Assembly (NCBI RefSeq): GCF_020297055.1
Contig: NZ_JAIXCQ010000008.1
Location: forward strand, 1-64,000
Source of the DNA: Isoptericola luteus
Lineage (GTDB): Bacteria > Actinomycetota > Actinomycetes > Actinomycetales > Cellulomonadaceae
Reading direction: 5' to 3'
Length of the DNA stretch: 64,000 bases
Numbering within the stretch: position 1 is the stretch's first letter; each line of letters begins with the position of its first letter. Below are positions 28,224 to 35,243 of the stretch, piece by piece. Both the position numbers and the translations under genes were made by a program. The notes beneath the pieces were generated by a model. That model was not told the DNA's origin. It made no database searches and saw only the letters and a program-made list of their open reading frames with translations.

Positions 28224-29870
28224 ATGGACCGACAGGCGATGGGCACCGACTGGCTGATCCGCGACGCGCTGGTGGTCGACGGCACCGGCGCGCCGGGCGT
28301 GCTCGCGGACGTCACGGTCAGCGACGGCCGCGTCACCGCCGTCGACCCTGGTCGCCGCGACGCCCGGGCGGCGGGCACGAGCGGCGCCGCCCGGCGGACG
28401 GTGGACGCCGGGGGCCGGGTCCTGACCCCCGGCTTCATCGACATGCACGCGCACTCCGACGTGCAGATCCTCGCGAACCCGGACCACACGGCGAAAGTCG
28501 GCCAGGGCGTCACGCTCGAGGTGCTGGGCCAGGACGGGCTCTCCTTCGCCCCGGTCGACGACCGCACCCGCACGGCGCTGCGGGCCCAGATCGCCGGCTG
28601 GAACGACGACCCGCCGGGCTTCGACTACGACTGGGACGACGTCGCCGGCTACCTCGACCGCCTGGACCGCGGGATCGCCTGCCACGCCGCCTACCTGGTG
28701 CCGCAGGGGACGCTGCGCCACCTCGTCGTCGGGCCCGACGACCGCCCGGCGACCGCCGCGGAGCAGGCCCGCATGGCGGACCTGCTCGCCCAGGGGCTGC
28801 GCGACGGCGCCCTCGGGATGAGCAGTGGCCTCACCTACCCGCCCGGTATGTACGCCGACGACGACGAGCTCGCCGCCCTGCTGCGCGTGGTCGCCGCGCA
28901 CGGCGGGTACTACAGCCCGCACCACCGCTCGTACGGGCGGGGCGCGCTGGCGGCGTACGCGGAGATGATCGACCTGGCACGCCGCACGGGCTGCGCCCTG
29001 CACCTGACGCACGCCACGATGAACTTCGCCCCGAACGCGGGCCGCGCGGGCGACCTGCTCGCCCTGCTCGACGACGCGCTGGACGACGGCGTCGACGTGA
29101 CCCTGGACTCCTACCCCTACCTGCCCGGCTCCACGACGCTGAGCGCGGTCCTGCCGAGCTGGGCGTTCTCCGGCGGTCCGGACGCCCTGCTCGCGCGCCT
29201 GGCCGACCCGGCGCAGCGGGAGCGCATCCTGCACGAGGTGGAGCACGTCGGCACGGACGGCTGCCACGGGTGCGTCGCCGAGTGGGACACCCTGGAGGTC
29301 AGCGGCGTCCAGCATCCGGGCCTGGGCGACCGGGTCGGGCGCACGATCGCGCAGATCGCCCGGGACGAGGGCCGCCCGCCGGGCGACGTGTTCGTCGACC
29401 TGCTCGTGGCGGACCGCCTCGGCACCACGGTGCTGCAGCACGTGGGCCATGAGGAGAACGTCCGCGCGATCATGATGCACCGCACGCACTGCGGCGGGTC
29501 GGACGGCATCCTCGTCGGCGGTCGCCCGCACCCCCGGTCCTGGGGCACGTTCCCGCGCTACCTGGCGCGGTACGTGCGCGAGGAGGGGGTGCTCGGCCTC
29601 GCCGACTGCGTGCACCATCTCACCGGACGTCCCGCCCGCCGGCTGCGCCTGGCCGACCGCGGACTGGTCCGCCCGGGGTACGTGGCCGACCTGGTGCTGC
29701 TGGACCCCGACACCGTGCAGGACACGGCCACGTTCGACGACCCGCGGCAGCAGGCGGCCGGGATCGACCTGGTGCTCGTGGCCGGCATCGCCGTCGTCGA
29801 CGGTGGCGTGCGCACCGCCGCGCTGCCCGGCCGGTCGGTGCGCCGGACCGCCGACGGCACGGCACGCTGA
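28224..29870 (+). CDS. N-acyl-D-amino-acid deacylase-family amidohydrolase
   Basis: The 548-residue amidohydrolase has the metal motif His75-Ala-His77 (FIDMHAHSD) at the start of the barrel, and later HHRSYGRG, HLTHATM and GSDGILVGG segments of the D-aminoacylase branch. At the position of the metal-bridging Cys of D-aminoacylases (usual GNCG) it has GQDG, so Asp104 replaces the Cys. By family it releases D-amino acids from N-acyl or dipeptide-like substrates. ATG at 28224 is used; another in-frame ATG at 28239 is equally possible. It follows the D-serine-dehydratase-like gene by 20 bases and is probably its operon partner. Confidence 0.87.
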   Translation: MDRQAMGTDWLIRDALVVDGTGAPGVLADVTVSDGRVTAVDPGRRDARAAGTSGAARRTVDAGGRVLTPGFIDMHAHSDVQILANPDHTAKVGQGVTLEVLGQDGLSFAPVDDRTRTALRAQIAGWNDDPPGFDYDWDDVAGYLDRLDRGIACHAAYLVPQGTLRHLVVGPDDRPATAAEQARMADLLAQGLRDGALGMSSGLTYPPGMYADDDELAALLRVVAAHGGYYSPHHRSYGRGALAAYAEMIDLARRTGCALHLTHATMNFAPNAGRAGDLLALLDDALDDGVDVTLDSYPYLPGSTTLSAVLPSWAFSGGPDALLARLADPAQRERILHEVEHVGTDGCHGCVAEWDTLEVSGVQHPGLGDRVGRTIAQIARDEGRPPGDVFVDLLVADRLGTTVLQHVGHEENVRAIMMHRTHCGGSDGILVGGRPHPRSWGTFPRYLARYVREEGVLGLADCVHHLTGRPARRLRLADRGLVRPGYVADLVLLDPDTVQDTATFDDPRQQAAGIDLVLVAGIAVVDGGVRTAALPGRSVRRTADGTAR

Positions 29871-29956
29871 GCGCGCGCCGTCCACCCGTACCGCGACGGG
29901 CCGCGCCCGCCGGCACCGGAGTCGCGCCCGCACGGGAGGTTTCGTACGTTCGGTGC

Positions 29957-31204
29957 GTGAGCGAGCCCACCATCGGCCCCGTCCCGGACCCCGTCCCGGG
30001 TGATGCGCCGGACGCGCCGGCCGAGCGTGTCGGCTGGCTGCCCGACGTCCTGCCCGGGTTCGAGCGGCACACGCTCGTGCTGGAGCCGGACTTCGAGGGC
30101 CCGGTCGTGGCGACGCTGGTGCGCCGCGCCCACGCGGTGGGCGAGCCGCTTCGGGTGCCGGACGCCGGCATCGACGTGCTGTACGTGCACGGCTGGACGG
30201 ACTACTTCTTCCAGACCCAGCTCGCGGACTACTGGGAGCGACGCGGCGCCCGGTTCGTGGCGCTCGACCTGCGCAAGTACGGCCGCAGCATCCGCGGCTG
30301 GCAGACGCCCGGGTTCGTCACCCGGCTGCGCACCTACGACGAGGACATCGAGGCGGCGCTGGCCGTCATCGGCCACGCGCCCGACTCGCGCACCACCCGC
30401 CGGCTCGTGCTCATGGGCCACTCCACGGGCGGGCTGGTGCTGAGCCTGTGGGCCGCCGCCCGCCCGGGCCGTGCCCACGGGCTCGTGCTCAACAGCCCGT
30501 GGCTGGAGTTCCAGACCCGCCACGTCGGACGGCGGATGCTCGAGCCGGGCGTGCGCGTGCAGGCGGCGCTGGCGCCGCTGAGCCGCCTGATCAACCTGGA
30601 CCAGGGCTTCTACGTGCGGTCGGTGTCGTCGCGGTACGACGGCGCGTGGGACATCGACCCGGCGTGGCGTCCCGACGCGGGCTGGCGTGCGACACCCGCG
30701 TGGTTGTCCGCGATCTTCCGCGGACACGAGCGGGTGGCGCGCGGCCTCGGCCTGGAGGTTCCCGTGCTGGTGCTGCTCTCCACCCGGTTCACGCCGCCCG
30801 TGCGGTGGAACGACGACATGACGCGCACCGACACCGTGATCGACGTGGTCGGGGTGGCACGGCGCAGCGCCGACCTGGGGAACCACGTCACCATCGTGCG
30901 CGTCGAGGGCGCCCTGCACGACGTGACGCTGTCCGCCCCCGAGGTGCGCGACGTGGTGTGGCGGGAGACCACCCGCTGGCTGGACGCGTACGTGCCGCCG
31001 CGCCCCGCCGCGCCGGCAGCGCCCGAGCCGACCCTCTGGCACCGGGTGCTCCGGTACCTCCGTACGCGCGCCCGGTCCCGGCCGTTCTTCCGCCGGCGCG
31101 GAAAGCGCCGCACGCCGCCTCAGAGCGGCCTGACCATCTCCAGCTCCTCGCCCGCGTCGAGCACGAACCGTTCGCCCGACGGCGTGAAGCCGTACCTGCG
31201 GTAG
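29957..31204 (+). CDS. Alpha/beta hydrolase
   Basis: The 415-residue protein has the nucleophile elbow GHSTGG with Ser156 (VLMGHSTGGLVLSLWAA) and an earlier VLYVHGWTDYF oxyanion loop. EGALHDVTLSAPEVRD contains the likely catalytic His. No signal peptide is visible, and the C-terminus is very basic (RYLRTRARSRPFFRRRGK). The substrate is unknown; family members are esterases or lipases. The GTG start lies 6 bases after TACGTT (29945-29950), suggesting a leaderless mRNA. Its last 85 bases overlap the convergent GNAT gene, so the C-terminal 28 residues are uncertain. Confidence 0.85.
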   Translation: MSEPTIGPVPDPVPGDAPDAPAERVGWLPDVLPGFERHTLVLEPDFEGPVVATLVRRAHAVGEPLRVPDAGIDVLYVHGWTDYFFQTQLADYWERRGARFVALDLRKYGRSIRGWQTPGFVTRLRTYDEDIEAALAVIGHAPDSRTTRRLVLMGHSTGGLVLSLWAAARPGRAHGLVLNSPWLEFQTRHVGRRMLEPGVRVQAALAPLSRLINLDQGFYVRSVSSRYDGAWDIDPAWRPDAGWRATPAWLSAIFRGHERVARGLGLEVPVLVLLSTRFTPPVRWNDDMTRTDTVIDVVGVARRSADLGNHVTIVRVEGALHDVTLSAPEVRDVVWRETTRWLDAYVPPRPAAPAAPEPTLWHRVLRYLRTRARSRPFFRRRGKRRTPPQSGLTISSSSPASSTNRSPDGVKPYLR

Positions 31205-31659
31205 GCGGCCTGCGCGCGCGGGTTCCGGACGTGCACGCACAGCCGCGCGGTGGAGACCCCGAGCCCGCGCGCCCAGTCCTGGACCTCGTCGAACATCCTG
31301 GCCAGCAGCCCGGTCCCGCGGTGCTCGGGGCGCACGAACACCCCGACGAGGTGCACCTGGCGCCGCTCGACCGGCAGGCCCGCGAAGTCGGTGGTGCCCG
31401 GCTCCTCGACGAGCCCCGTCGCGGTGCCCACCCAGCGGCCGTCCGGGTCGAGGGCGACGACGCCGCACACGGCGTCGCTCGTGGCGTTGCCGAGGGCGCG
31501 GTCCTGCCAGAACAGGTCCGGGCGGGCTGCCGCGTCGTCGTGCGTCTCGAGGAACGCGACGGGCGCGGCCGGGTCGAGCAGGGCCGCGAGCCGCAGCTCC
31601 TTGGCCTGGCGCCACTCGTCGGCGCGCATGCGCCGCACGACGTACCCGTCGGCGCTCAC
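31120..31659 (-). CDS. GNAT-family N-acetyltransferase
   Basis: The 179-residue protein has the acetyl-CoA-binding motif A region VHLVGVFVRPEHRGTGLLARM (V-x-P-x-x-R-G-x-G-L) and the C-terminal VRNPRAQAAYRRYGFTPSGE of GNAT enzymes. The acceptor is unknown. GTG at 31659 overlaps the stop of the LMW phosphatase gene by 4 bases (GTGA), so it is the second gene of that unit. The 3' end overlaps the convergent alpha/beta hydrolase by 85 bases. Confidence 0.87.
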   Translation of the reverse strand: MSADGYVVRRMRADEWRQAKELRLAALLDPAAPVAFLETHDDAAARPDLFWQDRALGNATSDAVCGVVALDPDGRWVGTATGLVEEPGTTDFAGLPVERRQVHLVGVFVRPEHRGTGLLARMFDEVQDWARGLGVSTARLCVHVRNPRAQAAYRRYGFTPSGERFVLDAGEELEMVRPL

Positions 31660-32207
31660 GCCGGGTCCCCCGCTCGCGCGGCCAGGCGGGTGCGCACGTG
31701 CTCGACGACGCCGTGGGCCGCGGCCTCGATCTCGTCGAGCGTCGTGGTGAAGCCGTCCTGGTCGCCGTACCAGGGGTCGTCGACGTCGAGCAGGTGCTCG
31801 TCGGTGTCGCGCGCGACCAGCGGCGCGGCCGGGTCGAAGGACCGGAACAGGCGGATCTCGGGCCGTCCGGCCGCGGCGGCGCCGTCTGACCCTGCCGCGA
31901 GCCGGCGCAGCCGGCGGGCGTGCTGCGCGGTCATGACGAGCACGAGGTCGGCCTCCGCGAGGCCGTCCCGGGTCACCTGGCGGGCGCGGTGGCCGTCTCC
32001 CGCGGCGTATCCGTGCTCGACGAGCACGCGGCGGGCCCGGGCGTCGATCCCGTTGCCCTGCTCCTCGTCGCTCACCCCCGTGGAGTCGACGACGACGTCG
32101 CCGCCCAGGCCGGCGGCCTCGAGGCGGTCGCGCAGCACGATCTCGGCCATGGGGGAGCGGCAGATGTTTCCGGTGCACACGGTCATCACGCGGTAGGGGT
32201 TCGTCAC
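31656..32207 (-). CDS. Low-molecular-weight protein tyrosine phosphatase
   Basis: The 183-residue protein carries the LMW-PTP active site CTGNICRS with Cys11 and Arg17 (C-x5-R), and the general-acid Asp in DDPWYGDQDGF near residue 126. This family dephosphorylates phosphotyrosine; in actinobacteria some members are secreted or act on polysaccharide kinases, which cannot be judged here. The start is GTG at 32207, with GGAGG very close. It is coupled by a 4-base overlap to the GNAT gene. Confidence 0.92.
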   Translation of the reverse strand: MTNPYRVMTVCTGNICRSPMAEIVLRDRLEAAGLGGDVVVDSTGVSDEEQGNGIDARARRVLVEHGYAAGDGHRARQVTRDGLAEADLVLVMTAQHARRLRRLAAGSDGAAAAGRPEIRLFRSFDPAAPLVARDTDEHLLDVDDPWYGDQDGFTTTLDEIEAAAHGVVEHVRTRLAARAGDPA

Positions 32208-32293
32208 GCCTCCATTCTCGCCCTGGCCGCGGTCGGCGTCGGCCGTGCAGGTCTCGACGGGCTCAACCGGCGCTGTCGTGCCTACGGTGGGTC

Positions 32294-33214
32294 ATGGTGA
32301 GGTGGTCGGCGGACGGGTTGGTCGCGGTCACGGGAGCGAGCGGGCGGCTGGGGTCGCGGCTCGCGTTCCGGCTGGCCGCGGAGGGCGCGCGGCAGCGGCT
32401 CGTCGTCCGCGACCCGCGCCACGAGCCGCGGCTCGCGGACGGTCGCCGGCTGCCGGAGTGCGAGGTCGTGATCGCGGACGGCTATGACGACACGGCCGGC
32501 ATGCGTGCCGCCTTCGACGGCGTCCGCACCGTGTTCCTCGTGAGCGCCAGGGAGTCCGTCGACCGCGTCGACCTGCACGCCGCGACCATCGACGCCGCCG
32601 TCGCGGCCGGTGTCGAGCGGCTCGTGTACACGTCGTTCACGGGGGCGGCGCCCGACGCCGTCTTCACGTTCGCACGCGACCACTGGCACACGGAGCAGCA
32701 CCTCGCGCGGGCAGGGGAGCGCTCCGGCCTGCGCTGGACGGTGCTGCGCGACAACCTCTACCACCACGCCCTGACCACGTTCGTGGGGGACGACGGCGTC
32801 ATCCGCGGTCCCGCCGGGACGGGACGGGTGGCGTCGGTGTCCCACGACGACGTGGCGGACGTCGCGACCGCCGTCATCCTGGACGAGCGGCCGCAGCGGC
32901 ACGACGCCGCCACGTACGAGGTCTCGGGGCCGCAGGCCCTGACCCTCGCGGAGGTGGCCCAGACGCTCACGACCGCCACCGGGCGCCGCATCACCTACCA
33001 CGCCGAGACGGAGGAGGAGGCGTACGCCTCCCGGGCCACGTCGGGGGCCGAGCCGTTCGAGCTCGCGGGGTGGGTCACGTCGTACACCGCGATCGCGGCG
33101 GGGCAGCTGGCGCACGTCTCGGCGGACGTCGGGCGGCTGGTGGGGCGACCGGCGCGGTCGCTGGCGCAGTGGCTGGACGACTACCCCGCGGAGTGGGCGC
33201 ACCTGCGGCGCTGA
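32294..33214 (+). CDS. NmrA-like NAD(P)-binding oxidoreductase
   Basis: The 306-residue atypical short-chain dehydrogenase has TGASGRLG (residues 13-20) as nucleotide-binding loop and ERLVYTSFTGAAPDAVFTFA, DHWHTEQHLARAG and WTVLRDNLYHHAL, the pattern of NmrA/QorB (quinone oxidoreductase 2) proteins. The usual Tyr-x3-Lys is replaced by a His-rich segment, as in that group. The ATG lies 5 bases after TACGGT (32283-32288) without a ribosome site, pointing to a leaderless mRNA. It probably reduces quinones or acts as a redox sensor. Confidence 0.85.
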   Translation: MVRWSADGLVAVTGASGRLGSRLAFRLAAEGARQRLVVRDPRHEPRLADGRRLPECEVVIADGYDDTAGMRAAFDGVRTVFLVSARESVDRVDLHAATIDAAVAAGVERLVYTSFTGAAPDAVFTFARDHWHTEQHLARAGERSGLRWTVLRDNLYHHALTTFVGDDGVIRGPAGTGRVASVSHDDVADVATAVILDERPQRHDAATYEVSGPQALTLAEVAQTLTTATGRRITYHAETEEEAYASRATSGAEPFELAGWVTSYTAIAAGQLAHVSADVGRLVGRPARSLAQWLDDYPAEWAHLRR

Positions 33215-33221
33215 AAAACCG

Positions 33222-33251
33222 TTGGCACCCCCGGCGGCCCGGGCGTAGCGT
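33222..33251 (+). promoter_or_regulatory. Promoter of a small transcript
   Basis: TTGGCA (33222-33227) and TAGCGT (33246-33251) are 18 bases apart. Transcription would start at about 33259-33261, right at the ATG of the 20-codon frame. Confidence 0.55.
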
Positions 33252-33260
33252 CGTGGGCAC

Positions 33261-33323
33261 ATGAGAAGGGAGGTGATCGAAGACGTGAAGACTCTTCGGA
33301 CCCATGAGGTGGTCGCGCGCTAG
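33261..33323 (+). CDS. Candidate 20-codon small ORF (possible leader peptide or sRNA)
   Basis: The frame begins ATG at 33261, at the predicted transcription start, and ends TAG at 33321-33323, giving MRREVIEDVKTLRTHEVVAR. Inside it, GGGAGGTGATC (33269-33279) is nearly a perfect complement of the 16S rRNA 3' end, followed by an in-frame GTG at 33285 that would give 12 residues. Either start is possible. The stop codon overlaps the end of the GGDEF gene on the other strand. No homologue is known to me. The supporting facts are the promoter, the very strong ribosome site and a hairpin 50 bases downstream. Confidence 0.4.
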   Translation: MRREVIEDVKTLRTHEVVAR

Positions 33324-34423
33324 TCGCGCGCGCTAGAACGTCGGGCGGGTAGCGAGTTCCTCGCGACCACCGGAGCCCGCGGGTGCCGCGTCTCGTCCAG
33401 CGCGGTGGGAGGTTCGGTCCTCCAGCCCGCGGGCTCTTTCGTGCCCGGACCGACGCCGCCCGCGCCCCCGAGCTCGGCGCCACGGGCCTCCATGGCCAGG
33501 CGTGCCTCGGCGATGCCGATGAGCTCCTCCGCGTCGGCGGCACCGGGCACCGACCACGCCGCGGCCGAGTGCAGCCCTGGCCACGACCCGCCGTTGAAGC
33601 CGCCGGACGGCTCGGCCAGGTGGGTGAGCAGGTGCTGGCGCACGGCCTCCGCGGACGCCGCGGCCCGGATGTCGTCCATCGCGGGAAGCGTCGCCAGGAC
33701 GGCGAACCGGTCGCCGTCGACCCGGCCGGCCTCGCAGCCCCGGGGCAGGGCGCCGACGAGCCTGGCCGCGAGCTCCGTCAGCAGGACGTCGCCCCGCGCG
33801 TGCCCGAGGCGGGCGTTGACTCCCGCCATCCCGCGCACGTCGAGCAGCACCAGCACGACGCGCGTGCCGCCGCCGCGGACCATGCCGCAGCGGTGGGTCA
33901 GGGAGTGCCATGTCGCGGCCCGCGTGGGGAGCCGGGTCAGCGGGTCGTGGGTGGTCCGGTCCGCGAGCGCCGCCACGAGCGCCCGCATGACGTCGGAGGT
34001 GCCGGCCGCCGCCCACGACGGTCCGGCGACGAGCACGTCGTCGTACCGGTGCTCCCCGCCGCGGGACATCGCGCGCGTCGCGACCTCGGAGACCGGCGTC
34101 GTCGGCGCGACGACCAGCGGGTCCCAGTGCGCGACCGTCGACGTCGGACGCCGCTCCAGCACCGCGCGGCCGTAGCCGAGGCGGCCGGTGAGCACGGTCG
34201 CGAGGCCCGCCCGGGTGATGATCCCCATGCGGGCGGCGTCGGCGTCGTCCTGGACGGCGACGCAGCCGACGTCGGGATGGCGGAACATCACCTCGAGCTC
34301 GCCCACGGGCAGCGCCGAGCTCACGACCATCACGGGGTTCGCCAGCTCCGCCACCACCTCGGCGAGCCGGGCTCCGCCGCGCGGTCCGATGTTCCTGGCC
34401 ATGGAGGCGATCTCGTCGTGCAC
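33320..34423 (-). CDS. CBS-pair plus degenerate GGDEF protein
   Basis: The 367-residue protein has an N-terminal CBS pair (about 20-150: NPVMVVSSALPVGELEVMF, then DPLVVAPTTPVSEVATRAM) and a C-terminal GGDEF-fold domain starting DPLTRLPTRAATWHSL. Diguanylate cyclases have GG(D/E)EF in the active site; here the equivalent segment reads RVDGDRFAVL, so the first Gly and the Glu are lost and catalysis is unlikely. It may sense a nucleotide through CBS and bind c-di-GMP or GTP as an effector. The start GTG/ATG near 34423 is uncertain by a few codons. The 164-base gap to the idi gene holds nothing I can identify. Confidence 0.8.
   Translation of the reverse strand: MHDEIASMARNIGPRGGARLAEVVAELANPVMVVSSALPVGELEVMFRHPDVGCVAVQDDADAARMGIITRAGLATVLTGRLGYGRAVLERRPTSTVAHWDPLVVAPTTPVSEVATRAMSRGGEHRYDDVLVAGPSWAAAGTSDVMRALVAALADRTTHDPLTRLPTRAATWHSLTHRCGMVRGGGTRVVLVLLDVRGMAGVNARLGHARGDVLLTELAARLVGALPRGCEAGRVDGDRFAVLATLPAMDDIRAAASAEAVRQHLLTHLAEPSGGFNGGSWPGLHSAAAWSVPGAADAEELIGIAEARLAMEARGAELGGAGGVGPGTKEPAGWRTEPPTALDETRHPRAPVVARNSLPARRSSARD
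33373..33436 (+). terminator. Hairpin with T-rich tail, possible end of the small transcript
   Basis: GAGCCCGCGGG (33373-33383) pairs with CCCGCGGGCTC (33426-33436), followed by TTTCG. Inside, GGAGG pairs with CCTCC. It lies within the 3' coding end of the GGDEF gene on the opposite strand. Confidence 0.4.
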
Positions 34424-34587
34424 AGCCGCAGTATGTGTCGACCCGAGGCACCGCAGGGGGTGAAGAGGGCCGATGTTCGCCCAGGATTCCGCCGGCGTTC
34501 ACCGCCGGGTACGCGGGGCGAGGTCCCGGGGTCCGGTCCTGGTGCTCCTCGCCTCGCGAGGGGTCCGTCCCGGCCGGGGTGACAGAG

Positions 34588-35145
34588 TCACGACGCCGGG
34601 CTGAGCTCCCGGCCGGCGGCCCGCAGCGCCCGCAGCTGCGCCACCATCCACGGGCTGAACGCCCACGGGGTGGCCTCGGCGGCCGTGACGACGTCCTCGG
34701 GGCGCGCCCACGCCAGCTCGGCGACCTCGTCGGGGTTCGGCGTGACCGGGCCCGCGGCCCGCGCCACGGACACGGGGCAGATCTCGTGCTCGACGACGCC
34801 GGACGCGTCGACCGCGCGGTACCGGAAGCCGGGAAGGACCACCTCGACGTCGCGCACCCGCAGGGCGAGCTCGTGCCCCGCGTGCCGGTGGAGGGCGTCC
34901 AGCGAGGTCTCCTCCCAGCGCACGTGCCCGCAGAACGAGTTCGTCCACACCCCCGGCCAGGTGCGCTTCGACAGCGCGCGGCGCGTCATGAGCAGCCGCC
35001 CGTCGTCGTCGAGCACGTAGCAGGAGAACGCCAGGTGCAGCGGCGTCTCGGTGGTGTGCACGCTCGACCGCGGCCAGGTGCGCAGGCGGTTCCCGGCGTC
35101 GTCCACGAGGACGACGTGGTCGATCGGCTCGTCAGGAGTCGTCAT
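34588..35145 (-). CDS. idi: Isopentenyl-diphosphate delta-isomerase (type I)
   Basis: The 185-residue NUDIX-fold enzyme interconverts IPP and DMAPP for isoprenoid synthesis. The active-site Cys72 is in NSFCGHV, and the metal ligands His30 and His37 (HTTETPLHLAFS), the Nudix-like helix HRHAGHELALRV and the Glu-containing VEHEICPV are present. WPGVWTNSFCGHVRW is the family signature. ATG at 35145 begins MTTPDEPIDHVVLVDD. It is a single gene between the pectate lyase terminator and the GGDEF gene. Confidence 0.93.
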   Translation of the reverse strand: MTTPDEPIDHVVLVDDAGNRLRTWPRSSVHTTETPLHLAFSCYVLDDDGRLLMTRRALSKRTWPGVWTNSFCGHVRWEETSLDALHRHAGHELALRVRDVEVVLPGFRYRAVDASGVVEHEICPVSVARAAGPVTPNPDEVAELAWARPEDVVTAAEATPWAFSPWMVAQLRALRAAGRELSPAS

Positions 35146-35186
35146 GGGCCCACTCTGACACGCGGGGCGGGGACGACGAGCGGGCC

Positions 35187-35212
35187 GCCGGTGGTCGTGA
35201 GGGACCACCGGC
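35187..35212 (-). terminator. Terminator of the pectate lyase gene
   Basis: GCCGGTGGTC (35187-35196) pairs with GACCACCGGC (35203-35212) across a 6-base loop, 32 bases after the pectate lyase stop on the minus strand. Confidence 0.6.
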
Positions 35213-35243
35213 AACCCGCCCGTCGCTGCCGGGGAGCCGAGGC

